64,000 nucleotides of DNA, from positions 124,001 to 188,000 of the forward strand of contig VXBP01002796.1 in the NCBI GenBank assembly GCA_013400115.1. Direction: 5' to 3'. The DNA comes from Rhinopomastus cyanomelas. Its lineage: Eukaryota > Chordata > Aves > Bucerotiformes > Rhinopomastidae. Shown here piece by piece: positions 1-12,900 of the stretch. A program made the position numbers and the translations under genes. The notes beneath the pieces are model-generated. The model did no database searches, was not told where the DNA came from, and saw only the letters and a list, made by a program, of their open reading frames with translations. The number at the start of each line of letters is the position of its first letter. Positions within the stretch are counted from its first letter, which is position 1.

Positions 1-492
1 TCCTGTTCTGGGCCCGTCAGCTCAAGAAGGACATGGAGCTGCTTGAGGGAGTCCAGCGCAGAGCAACAAGGGTGATGAAGGAGGTGGAGCACCTCCTTTA
101 TGAGGAGAGGCTGAGGGTCTCTTTAGCCTGGAGAAGAGGAGACTGAGGGGTGATTAATTAATGTTTATAAACACTTGAAGGGTGGGTGGGTGTCAGGAAG
201 ACAGAGCCAGGCTCTTCTCGATGTCATCTAGTAATTGGATGAGGAGCAATGGGTGTGAGCTGGAACATAGGAGGTTCCACATCAAATTGAGAAGGAAATT
301 CTTCCCAGTGAGGGTGACAGAGCACTGGAACAGGCTGCCTGGGGGAATTTTGGAGTCTCCTTCACTGGAGATGTTTAGAACCTGCCTGGAGGTGTTCCTG
401 TGCATCTTGTTCTAGGTGATCCTGCTCTGTCAGGGGGATTGGACTAGATGATCTTTTGAGGTCCCTTCCAACCCCTAATGATTCTGTGATCT
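1..492 (+). repeat. CR1 LINE 3' fragment
   Basis: Sense reading runs from the CR1 ORF2 C-terminus (FWARQLKKD-like, SLEKRRLR-like) to the tail GGTCCCTTCCAACCCCTAATG. Truncated by the window edge; lies beyond the GH31 3' end. Confidence 0.93.
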
Positions 493-820
493 CCAGAAAA
501 GGAGACCCCACAATCCCCCTGTTCCACAGCCCGTTCCACACGCTGCCACTCCCAGAACAGAGCCGTTGGTTCCCACTTTTTCCCCCCCACCAGATCTTTA
601 AAAAAGAAACACCAGTGTATTTCTGCTGTCCAGGAGATGGTACCATTGAAAACATTTCCAAATATTATCCTCATCTTTCCGGATGATTTCTTTGATGCCA
701 TTTTGAACACGAACCAGTTTATGGCAAGAGCAATAACCATTCATGAGCATTTTATCTGAGGAACAGAGGGTTATAAATACTACATATAACAAGAGCAGCC
801 ATCAGGTGTACAAGCAACAT

Positions 821-826
821 TTTAAT
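821..826 (-). terminator. ATTAAA poly(A) signal of the GH31 gene
   Basis: ATTAAA lies 83 nt after the stop codon on the minus strand. It is the common variant of AATAAA, and no AATAAA occurs between it and the stop. It implies a short 3' UTR ending near 800. Confidence 0.6.
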
Positions 827-908
827 GGGAAAATGGGGGTTTTTTACATTAAAATCAAAGTATGATCCATATCTGAGGGCCAATGGCACTAAATCATGTC
901 AGTGTCCA

Positions 909-968
909 CTAGTAAATCTTAACGTTGAGCTCCTGTGTAATTGGGGCAGAAATCCATAAAACAAGTTT
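909..968 (-). CDS. GH31 exon 23: last strands and stop codon
   Basis: Residues 868-886 and TAG: KLVLWI, then QELNVKIY, matching the final strand pattern (FxVxW) of the family. The acceptor has a very strong pyrimidine tract, T-rich then CCCCACAG|AAA. A weaker downstream acceptor (TTACACAG|GAG at 932) is in the same frame, but the upstream one restores the missing strand. Confidence 0.85.
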   Translation of the reverse strand, partial: KLVLWISAPITQELNVKIY

Positions 969-3900
969 CTGTGGGGAAAAAAAAAAAGAGACAAAAATGT
1001 AATAAACCACTTGATGTTAACTTAAAGAAAGACCAGCTCAAAACAGAACAAGAAGTGAAACGTGAGTTCAGATCTTTGGGACTCCCTTAACCTCATCTGA
1101 CTCGACGCCACTGTGCATCTTTCTGCTGCTGTTCTCCATTCAACATCCCTTTTAGAAATTGAGAAACAGTATGAAGTTAATGAATAACATGAATTCAATA
1201 TTAAATTATAAATAGAAGAGCAGTTTTGCTCTCACTCTGTTCAGCGTTAGGTTTGATGCGTTTTACGCTACTCGCATGGTTTCCGTTTTCAGTGCTTCAC
1301 CAGGTTTATCTTTAGCTTTCAGAATTAATAGTGGCTTAAAATAACCAGTCACACCTCATCACTGTTTCTTTACCCACCCACAAATTCATGTTAACATCAC
1401 TTCAACAGTCTCTGCCTGGATCACTTCTCCAAAGACTGTGATAGTTGTGTCTTCTATCAGAAACAGATCTCTATCTCGACTTGCAAGGTATGAATCTCAC
1501 CTCTCGAATACTTTGCCTTGTGTGCAAATACAGGGCCACATCTAGGCAAAAATACTGCAGCTCCATCTAGACACTAACCCAAACTGGCCAGGCAGCCAGA
1601 AAGGCCACTCCAGACTGCACTACTGCATGGACATCAGGAGCTACAGACACACTGGGAACCAACCTACACTTCTCAGGATCACAGAACATTAGGGACTGGA
1701 AGGGACCTTGAAAGAGCATCTAGTCCAATCCCCCTGACACAGCAGGATCACCCAGACCAAGTCACACAGGAACACATCCAGGAGGGTTTTGAACTTCTCT
1801 AGAGAAGGAGACTCCACAACTCTCCTGGGCAGCCCCTTCCAGTGCTCTGTCACCCTCACTGGGAAGAAGTTCCTTCTCATATTGATGTGGAACCTCCTGT
1901 GTTCCAGCTTACACCCATTCCCCCTTGTCCTATCATTAGATTATACTGAGAAGAGCCTGACTCCATCCTCCTCACACCCACCCTTCACATTTTTATCAAC
2001 ATTAATGAGGTCACCCTTCAGTCTCCCTTTCTCCAAGCTCAAGACACCCATCTCCCTCAGCCTTTCCTCATCAGGGAGGTGTTCTACTGCCTTCATCATC
2101 TTTATGGCTCTGTGCTGGACTCTCTCCAGCAGTTCTGTGTCCTTCTTGAGCTGAGGGACCCAGAGCTGGACACAACATTCCAGATGCCATCTCACCAGAG
2201 CAGAGTACTTCCCAGCACCCAGCAGAGGATGCAAGTCAAAGAAAACAGAGGACCTTCCTATGCCCAGGTCATTTTGTTTTCAGAGGAAGCCTGGTCAAAA
2301 GAAATGCTCTTCCATCATCCCTGCTGCAGCTATGACACATTTCCTCAAGGCTCTTAAGGTGCGGTACTTGGGGGGAGGAGAACGATAACAGACTCCTATT
2401 AATAGTAACTTTCTGTGATGTTGTAAATGTCAGATCAGGGTAGTGCTGCAGAAATAAGAGAGGGGCAAGTGTTTTATTACTAAGCTAACTAGTTCTATTT
2501 ATATACAAACAAGTACGGCTCGATGATGCATTGATGTGCTGCCTGTAGACTAATTTGCTTTCGGTAGAGCAAAAGCAATGTGTTAGAAATTACTTTCTAC
2601 TAGATCTCTTCAAACAGAACAGCCTTTGTTCCTGTTGAACCACAATACAGTGTGTATTCTCATCAAGTTTGTGAGAGAGCGGCAAATTTGCCCTTTAGAA
2701 TCGTGTTATTTCTTCAATTACATGGCTGGTGAGTTTTCAACACCTAAACCCAGGCTACCAGTGCTGTGGGTTTTTTAATAGTCAAGCATGAGAGGATTGT
2801 AAGTTCTGGCTTTACAACATCTGTGCAGGGATAGTGGGAGACTTTCGACTGAACCTCTTACGATTGTAAGATCACAGAATCACAGAACATTAGGGATTGG
2901 AAGTGACCTCGAAAGATCATCTAGTTCAATCCCCCTGCAACAGCAGGATCACCTAGACCAAGTCACCAAGGAACACATTCTGGTGGGTTTTAAATGTCTC
3001 TAGAGAAGGAGACTCCACAACCCTCATGGGCAGCCCCTTCCAGTGCTCTGTCACCCTCCTTCTCGTTTTGATGTGGAACCTATGTTCCAGCTTACACCCG
3101 CTGCCCCTTGACATTGAGCAGAGCCTGGCTCCATCCTCCTGACACCCACCCACCCTTCACGTATTTATAAACATTAAGGAGGTCACCCCTCTGTCTCCTC
3201 CAAGCTAAACAGACCCAACTTCCTCAGTCTTTCCTCATAAAGGAGATGCTCCACTCCCTTCATAATCTTTGTGGCTCTATTCTGGACTCTCTCCAGCAGT
3301 TGTGTGTCCTTGAAATGAGGAGCCCAGAACTGGACACAACACTCCAGATGTGGTCTCACCAGGGCAGAGTAGAGGAGGAGAAGAACCTCTTTCAATCTGC
3401 TAACCACCCTAGTTCTGATCCACCACCAGCATGCTGTTGGCCTTCTTGGCCACCAGGGCAGAAACGGTTCCTGTTATTCACTGACTACCCCCTTTCCTTA
3501 AGTTTTTTCATAACTGCTCAGAGCAACTCTTACCCCACTCAGCTCAAAAGTGAAAGCCTCTCTGTCGATGGATCTTCCATTCAGAGTAACAGCATGAGGT
3601 CGCAGTTTCAGGCCAAGGATTGTGATTTTGTCGTACTTCAGAGCGTCAGCCCCTCGGTAGCCATTTTTAAGTATTTCTGTCTTCAGGTTTCCCTGGAAAA
3701 AGCCACAAAGAAAATTTTAGGATTGTGACATCTCTTGAGAGGTGACTCATTGCACAGTTACTGTTCACAGAATCACAGAACATTAGGGATTGGATGAGAC
3801 CTGGAAAGACCACCTAGTCCAATCCTCCTGCCAGAGCAGGATCACGGTCTCATCTTTGCCAATAAACTTATAGAAGTCTTCCAGTGTAGACATTAGGCCT

Positions 3901-6900
3901 GAGATCATAAAGGATAGACAACAGTCACATCAATCTTCATGTAAAAGGTTTAGAGTATGTTTACAACATTCACTTAGAATCACTTAAACCTGCTTATTCT
4001 GCTCATAACCAATGCGAATGTGGTCCTTGTCCCCATTTACAGGGTAGATGAAGAGCTGAGATCTAGGTACAGAGAGTCAGTTAGTGACCTGAAGGCAGAG
4101 CTAATTAACATCCATAACTAACTGATCTAAACCATTTGCATCTTCCACAAGCATCAGCTGCTAGGTGTCTTGTCCTTGTTTTTTGTCTCACATCTCCACA
4201 GTATCATAGAATCATTACGGATTGGAAGGGACCTTGAAAGATCATCTAGTCCAATACTCCTGCCACAGCAGGATCACCCAGACCAGGTCACACAGGGACA
4301 CGTCCAGGTGGGTTTTAAACATCTCCAGAGAAGAAGACTCCACAACTCCTCTGTTCCATATATCTCTCACCTTTAAGGATGCTGGAGAAACATCATACAT
4401 CCACAGAGCTTTGTTTGTTGTACTCCTTATCTAACAGATATCCCATATTTAGGGGTATCTATTACACTTTTGGATCACCAGCAAGAGTAATTTTCCATAC
4501 AAGAGATGAAGAGGAACCATTGCATTTGTTATGTGATCAAAGTTGTTAGGGAAACAAAGATGAATTGCGCTGCTTAGGGAATGATGAACTGCTCCGCGAT
4601 CATGACTTTTGAAAAATACACCAAGGAGAAATCAGTGTTGGAACCTTTTGCATAAATTAGCTCATGTTGTAACTGGAGGCCGTGCACAGGCTGCTTATTT
4701 CAGGTATCCACACCAACAGGGAAACGCTAACCCTCAGCACACTGGTTTGAAGCGCCTAAAAAAGAGATGCTGGCTGTTACGGAGCAAACGGGAGGTGAGA
4801 AGCCTATGGAGAGTTTGTCAGGGAACTTACATGTGGTGTCTTCTCATAGAATCGTAGAATCATTAGGGATTGGAAGGGACCTCAAAAGATCATCTAGTCC
4901 AATCCCTCTGCCACAGCAGGATCACCCAGACCAAGTCATAGAGTCAGTCTGGGTATAGAGGGGACCACAGAATCAACCAGTTCCAACTCTCCTACCATGG
5001 GCAGGGACACCCCACCCTAGATCAGGCTGGCCAGAGCCTTATCCTTGCTGGAAAAACTCCAGCACAGAGGGAGGTTCAGCACAGAGAGACCACCTTCCTC
5101 TGGTTATTAACTGCTATTTCATGAGATTTTGCTGAGCAAGAGAACTAGGTCAAGTTGGCCGTATAGACCTAGTAAGCTCAGCGTGATGTTGAACTCATGG
5201 ATTAATAAGTAAGGTTATACTCAAGCTCTGAGGTCCTGAGGCAGGCCTCTGCAGCAGATACACTTGTCCCTATGACCAAGGTCTAGGATTGAAGGTCCTG
5301 AAGAGGCAGGGAGGTGATGATCCAGAGGAATGAGTGATCCTTTCCTTCCCAAGCATCTCATGGTTAGCTGCCCATGAGGATCCTGAGTTTTCATCACAGT
5401 CAATAAACTTAAGGATACCACTCAAAGCTCCATAAATGCAAAGCAAAAAGAAGACCTGGATCCCAAGCCAGAAGCCAGGACTTCCTCCCACACTAGCAGT
5501 AGAGTCATGAATTCTGTTTTTCACTGTCTTGCTCTGGTCCTATGAACTTCACCTTTTTTCCCCCTGAAAACTGGACCAGTTTTAGAAGGCACTTACTTTC
5601 AGGCTTTTCAGTTACCTAGTGACTTGGGGAAGCCTTCCTGTTGCCATCCCTTTAGCACAGTCTGGAAGTATTTCACAGAATCACAGAATATTAGGGATTG
5701 GAAGGATGAAGGATCATCTAGTCTGATCCCCATTTCATACAGTCTGAGCACATCTACCTCGTCTGGCACCTCTGAGGATGGAGACAGAGCTAATGGTTCT
5801 CCCTGCTCATGCTGAAGTACAGTGGATCTTATCCATCTGGCTCGTGTTTTTTTCCTCATCTCATAGACTTAGTAGATGGGCCACTTGGGGCTCTTTGGCT
5901 TCGGTCACTCAGCCATTAAGCTTGTTCCAATGCAGGTGCCAGTGGATTGAAACACCAACCACAGTGAGACAGTACCAGAGGGCAGGCAGCGCTCGAGTTG
6001 TTCTCTGATAATGAAGTCCACGCTCTAGCCTTGAACTCTTTCTACTTCTTGTTTGTTCAAATGAAAACATGAATAAGAGGGTCTGATGCTGCAGCTGTTA
6101 TCAGTGCAATGCCACAGCTGGGTTGAGAGGCAACGCTGTGATGTCACATCCTACCAGTAACACTCTTAGGGGGTAAAACTTGTGTGTTCTCCTAAAACTA
6201 GGTGTGGTGAAGTCATTCATCCACGATTTGTTAAGAGTGCAGGAACATACAACAAACACCAGGACTTCTGCACATTTCTATGCCTCTACAATTTGCAGTT
6301 TGAGACAGATTGCTTCCTTTATAAACATCAGAGAAAAAAACCCACATTGCATATTATTGGAATGCAGATGGGGACTATAGTTGCAGGTTTACGGGTGGAA
6401 GTCAAACAGAAGCAATGAGATATGGAAGTGCCGGTGAATCAACAATCTAATTTGCACAGATCAGAATTTAATATCAAACTGGATATTGTTTTTCTGTAAC
6501 CTTCCTGTGACAAATTACTATACACGGGCTACGGAAAGCCAGAATGATTTTTCTTCCATTTTGCTGCTGAAATATCACTTTTTTTGAAGTAGATTTTTTT
6601 TCTTGGTAAATCAAGCAGAAGATAAATTTAGAATTAAATTTAAAGTCTAGACATGTGGTATAAGTTCCAGGAAAATATCTCACAGTTGTGCAAGACTACA
6701 TAATAAAACCCATCTCTTACCTTGGCTTGCTAGAAGACGTACACTCCAAGAGCAGTATCAGAACAACAGTTAATGCAATTTTGTTCTTTTGAATATTTTT
6801 TGTAGGCTACTTTCAGGATCTTAGGAGAACACAGCATGAAAACCATAGAATCTGAATTAGGTTGGAAAAAACTTGAGTATCACCAAGGTCAGAGTTAACC

Positions 6901-9900
6901 CACACAGCCAAATTCACCTCTAAACCACATCCCTAAGTGCAAAATCTACATGTCTTAAATATGTCCAGGACTGGAGGCTCAACCGCTTCCCTGGGCAGCC
7001 AATTCCAATGCTTGACTATCACGGAATCACTGCGGTTGGAAAAGACCCCTGGGGTCATCAAGTCTAACCATCTACCCTGCCTTACAAGTTCACCCCTAAA
7101 CCACATCCCTCAACACTCATCCAAACCATCTTGAAACACATCCAGGGATGGCAACTCAGCCAACTCCCTGGGAAGCCCATTCCATTTCTGACCACCCTTT
7201 CTGGGAAACAGCTCTTCCTATTATCAAGTCTAAACCTCCCCTGTTGTAACCTGAACCCATTCCCTCTAGTTCTGTCACAAATAGCTTGTGAGAAGAGACC
7301 AGCACCAACCTCTCCACAAGGTTCTTTCAGGTAGTTGTAGAGAGTGATGAGGTCTCCTCTCAGCCTCCCCTTCTTCACACTAAAGAGACCCAGCTTTTAG
7401 TTTTTCCTTGTAAGGTTTATAAGATCTCATCAATTCCTACTGGTGATGAAAATGTTCCTGCCATTGAGCCCAAACCTGTCCCAGCACAACCTGAGGCCAT
7501 TTCCTCTCATCCTAGCACTTGTTACTTGGAAGAAAAGGCCAATAACCCACCTCACTGCAACCTCCTTTCAGGGAGTTTCAGAGAGTGATAAGGTCTTCCC
7601 TGAGCCTCCTTTCCTGCAGACTAAACAACCCCCGTTCCCTCAGCCACTCCTCAGATGACTTGTGTTCCAGACCCTTCACAATCTTCACTGCCCTTCTCTG
7701 GACAAGCTCCAGCACCATGGTGTCTTTCTTGTAGTGAGGGGCTCAAAACTGAACTGAATATTCAAGATGCCAAGTACACTGGGACAATAACCTCCCTACT
7801 CCCACTGGCCACACTATTTCTGATACAAGCCAGGACACTGTTGGCCTTCTTGGCCACCTGAGCACACGGCTGGCTCATGTCCAGCCAGCTGCTTACCCAA
7901 ATGCCACAGTCTCTGTGCAATATCCCATTGTCACCAAATGCCAGAACTGTAGATCAAATAGCTGTCTGATTATTGAAGCAGGTTAAGGGGTTGGTTCTTT
8001 CAGTAACTCCCACAGCTCCTTATCACCTATTTCATGGGTTCCTAGTGGATTCATTTCATAGTGTATTTCTCAGTCATAGCCCAGGCTGCTGGGTGTCCTT
8101 GGAGATGTCTCAGGATGCATCTGTGCAGAAGTGAGCACTGTGTGGAAGGCACCAGAGCACTGACCCTGAGCCAATGTATTCCTGTGCTGCCTGGAGCATT
8201 TGATCAGTGTGCTGGGTTGCCAGCAGCCTGCTGAATCGCTCCTCAGGAGACCTATCATGGCAGCAGCCTCTGTGCTGTCAGTCAAGGAATTGAGACAACA
8301 CAATTCTCAGGGCCACCAAATTAACATCTGTGGTGACTGGAGTTAGAAAGTCCTGATGGACTTGCCTGATGGGGTATTTGACTGGATTTGGGGGATTACC
8401 TGATGGGGTATTCGACTGAATCTAGGGGATCCTGCTGTGGCAGGAGGATTGGACTGGATGATCTTTCGAGGTCCCTTCCAATCCCTAATGTTCTGTGATT
8501 CTGTGAAAAGAGGAGCGTAGCCTTTTCCCACCCGGTCTGAAAGTGCTGACAGGAGCAAAACAAAGTCCAGTTCCCTCACCCCCAGAAACTGCAACTCAGA
8601 AAAAAAAGAAATCTCAGTTGAAAAAGTGGATTTTGAGATTCACATCACAGCAGGGACATCAACGATGTGTCGCCGTGCTACTTGATGAAGCGAGCACAAA
8701 GCTGCAGCATCATAGCTGGATTGTGTTGTAGCTGCGTGTGAATGAAAGTTCCAGGTAGCTTATCAGATTTAAAGGCTGAGCTGCAGGGAGGAAAGTTTCC
8801 CTGAGAAAAGTTTGTCATTGGCACCTTTAAATGGCCACACTGAGATACAGCTACCTGCTGCCTTACGCACTGTTACTTACTTTGCTGAAGGTATATTTAG
8901 CCAAGAAGTAGTTCTCCTTTTCAATGGTGTCTGTCAAAACACAGAGAAAGAGGATCAGGATCAAAACAGGGAGCAAAATCCATAGCAGCTCACATTAATT
9001 GTAACGAGGGGCTAAAGTCAGGCTGAGATGATTTGTAGGCAGCTTAAGCTCTTCCTCTAGTCTTCTCAGGGTGATCTCAGGGAAACTAAACATGAGCAAT
9101 TGTCACTCTAGCAGCTCTTCTCTGGTCAAGATGCTGGATTCAAGAGCAATCTGCCTTCCTCCTCTGTAATGTTCAACTTAGGGTCAATCCTCCAGTTACT
9201 TGTGTCAGGAATCAGTGGTGCAAAAGCAGCCTGAGGAGAGCCCTGTATGCGGACACCGATCCACAGCGGGGGACCAGGCTTACCGATTGAATCACCATCG
9301 TCCCAGAAGAGAGACCCTGAAGCTTCTCCTTGTTCATCCAGGGCAATAGTGAGTCCAAATGGGTTCAGACGGCTGTTGACAAACACGTTGAGTAGGGTCA
9401 GTACAATCCCATGGACATTGTACAATCCAAGTCATCTAACAAAACCTTTCAAACAGAACTACCACCAATTTTAAAGTTATGGAAAGTCCACCACAATTAA
9501 TGCTCCTGAAATGATGCCAAAAATGTTGCCTTGCCTTGTCCTGCTGAAAGGTTTAGCTAGACAGTTTCTCCTTTGGAGTTCTCATGTGGAGAAGTTTCAC
9601 AGAATCAGAACATTAGGGATTGGCAGGGACCTCAAAAGATCATCTAGTCCAATCCCCCTGACACAGCAGGATCGACTAGACCAAGATATCCAGGAGGGTT
9701 TTAAACATCTCCAGAGAAGGAGACTCCACAACCTCTGTGGGCAGCCCATTCCTGTGCTCTGTCACCCTCACTGGGAAGAAGTTCCTTCTCATATTGATGT
9801 GGAGCCTCCTCTGTTCCAGCTCACACCCATTGCCCCTTGTCCTATCATTAGATGCCACTGAGCAGAGCCTGGCTCCATCCTCCTCACACCCACCCTTCAC

Positions 9901-12900
9901 ATATTTATCCACATTAGTGAGGTCACCCCTCAGTCGCCTTTTCTCCAAGCTCAAGAGACCCAGCTTCCTCAGCCTTTCCTCATCAGGGAGGTGTTCTGCT
10001 CCATCATCCTCGTGGCTCTGCACTGGACTCTCTCCAGCAGTTCTGTGTCCTTCTCGAACTGAGGTGCCCAGAACTGGACACAATATTCCAGATGCAGTTC
10101 ACACCAGTATTTTACCCACTGGCATGGGGAAATAATTTTCCTCAAAACAAGCTTTTTGACCTCGCCCCTGGCATTTGATAAATTCATGCAAGGAGGAGAG
10201 TTTTGCATTTTCCCCTTGCATGTGTTTGCTCTGAATAATTGACAGCGGGTCGGTGCAGCAATAAAAGGTGCAAAAGCTTTTCTGAGCATAATCACAGAGC
10301 CAGGAGAAGGTTCCAGCTGTGTAAACACTGGCGTGGGTCATCTCTGGGGTGACTCCTGATGCAGTGGAGCAAACAGTGGAATAAAATGACCGCACATATC
10401 GCTGGGGATAGTAGCTGGGAGCTGAAGATACCCTCTCTTCTGCAATTTCTTTTGATTGCTTTTCTGGCTGGTTGTAGGTTTTACCTGCACCATGGTTGTC
10501 TGGTGATGACATTATAGCATCACAGAACATTAGGGATTGGAAGGTACCTCGAAAGGTCATCTAGTCCAATCTCCCTGCCACAGCAGGACCACCTAGAGCA
10601 AGCTGCATTACCTCTTAGTGGTTGTTGTGGCTGGTGTCTGCTGGGGCAGGATGTAGCCTCCACGGATGTACAGCGGGATCTTACTCAATGGGGCAGACAC
10701 AGTAGCATAGTTCTTCTTCCAGTCACTTGGCACTTCAAGACCCTGCCACAAAAATTAAAGTCAAAAAGTTAAGTTAAAAAAGTTAAGTTAAAAACCCTGC
10801 AAATCTGAGCACTACAGGTTGTGACCAAGTACTGAGAAAGAGGGACATTTTAATCTCAACTAGATCAGTGAAAACACAAACAAAACAGCAGGTTTCCAGG
10901 GCATTACCTCAGCCCCATGGTAAAACATGGAAGGAGGATCTCGCCTCTGCCGCTACGCATATGCAGGGTATAAAAGCATCATGAATGAAAACCAGCAAAT
11001 TGTCTTTAAAAATGGTGTGATTATTCCATATGCTGCTAAAAAAAAACCCTAATCAAGACATGGAGAAAACAGCAAAGAAACTTTTGCTTCCCTTTTTTAT
11101 GCATGTGGAGCTTGTCACATTTCAGCTTAAGGTAAGTGATTCATAATCATTCAGGAACGCAGACTGTAGATTTTCTTCTCTTTTAAAGCCAAATGTTCCC
11201 CTAACAAAAAGTAATTGCAGCATGCAATGAGTGGAATTTGTATGCGTGTAGGCAACCAGCACTAAGTTCTCAGCATTGTTCCTTTTTGGTTGCATGCTTC
11301 AAAACCAGGTGTAGGCAAGGCTAACGTACAGAGCAGACAACAGGAAGTCTTTGCTTTTGCCCTCGGTAAATGTTAATTGTAAAGTATGGCAAGTACCCAA
11401 CCTTGATTTTTGATGAGCACCATGTCTATGGCAAGTATCCAATCTTGTTTTCTGATGAGCACCATGTCTATGGCAAGTACCCAGCCTCGTTTTTTGATGA
11501 GCACCATGTCTATGGCAAGTACCCAATCTTGTTTTCTGATGAGCACCATGTCTATGGCAAGTACCCAACCTCGTTTTTTGATGAACACCATGTCTATGGC
11601 AAGTACCCAACCTTGTTTTTTGATGAGCACCATGTCTACGGCAAGTACCCAACCTCATTTTTTGATGAGCACCATGTCTATGGCAAGTACCCAACCTCAT
11701 TTTTTGATGAGCACCATGTCTATGGCAAGTTCACACCAAATGCTGGGGCCTGAACTTCACTAATGACAGCAGCGTAGCCAGTAGCTAGAGCAAGAGACAC
11801 CGGGTCTGCTGCCCCATCTCCAAGAGATACTGGATCTGCTGTCTAGACCATCAAGTGCTTCTCAGAGGGAACCACAATGAAAGCTGAACACAGTGCTAGA
11901 CCTTGCAGTGCCACCAGAGAAAAGGGAAAGGGTTGGATGGACATCCATCTGATGACACGAGACCTGACATCTTTAAAAATAGGTCTGGATTGTCTCTCTC
12001 TCGAGCATTTCTGTCCTTTCTGCTTCTCTGCCAGCATTGCTTGGGGTAGTCAACAACAGCCTGATGCTTCTGGGCTTGCATTTTCAGAAGCTCTTAGCTT
12101 CAGCCTAACTACTGCTGAAACCAACACAGCTCTTGTCCTGCAGACCTCAACAGAGCATCATTAGGTCCAGCACTTTTGGAAATGCAGTACTTGGGTGATT
12201 CTTCAAAAGGTCAAAACTCATAGTCCCTGAAAGTAGAAGAGGCTGGCATTTTCCACAGAGCAGATTGTTCTGCACCTCTTGGAAGCATCTTTCGGAGGAG
12301 ATCCTCACCCTTGCTCTCGAAATGTGCCTTCTGTCAAGAGTGATGCGTCTGCCAAAGCACACGCGCTAAACATTCTGCCGCATGTTTCCAGGAGCATGAC
12401 TCAGGTTCCTGTCCTCTGTTCCTATGCAGTGAAGTGTATCCGTGGAAGAGTCAGAGCATGTGGTAAGGACAGGGGCGAGTGGGGAGGAGGGAGAAAGAAA
12501 CACTGACAGGTCCATGAATTTCTAACCTGCTCTTGACAGCTCAGTTCTCTGTGCCTTAGAGCTTTACCAACCAAAATGAGAAAACAAGCCACCACAGAAA
12601 GCCGTGCGATTCACTCTCCCAGCTAGCCTGGTGCAGACTTTTTGTGCTCTGCTTTTCTTAAACACAGATGCTGAAGGAAAAATACCGCTGAACATCGCTG
12701 AAAGTCGTTTTGCTGGCCTTGTACTATTTTAAATTGCTTTAAAGACGTGAGAAACTGAGTCTGAGAGATACGCACAGTGTAGTAGTCGAACCACCTCGCT
12801 TCGGGGAAGTACACGTCCACAGATCTTGCTCCCTGTAAAGGCAATAAAGGGATTGAAGTGTTATTTCTTTTTGCATTTCTGACTTTGCATTAGCTTTGTT

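Noticed and set aside
909..932. Short last exon starting at the acceptor TTACACAG|GAG (QELNVKIY would lose its first part).
   Set aside because: The upstream acceptor after the long pyrimidine tract at 969 is much stronger, keeps frame and supplies the expected extra strand.
1380..1500. Minus-strand stretch reading TTITVFGEVIQAETVEVML, resembling a GH31 C-terminal beta strand; considered as the penultimate exon or a duplicated exon.
   Set aside because: It lacks an acceptor and donor in the needed phase, and exon 22 joins directly to the strong acceptor at 968 with a good family match.
11299..11763. Repeat proteins of 117-133 residues on both strands.
   Set aside because: They are the trivial result of a 42-bp unit; several frames are open at once and there is no splice or start context.
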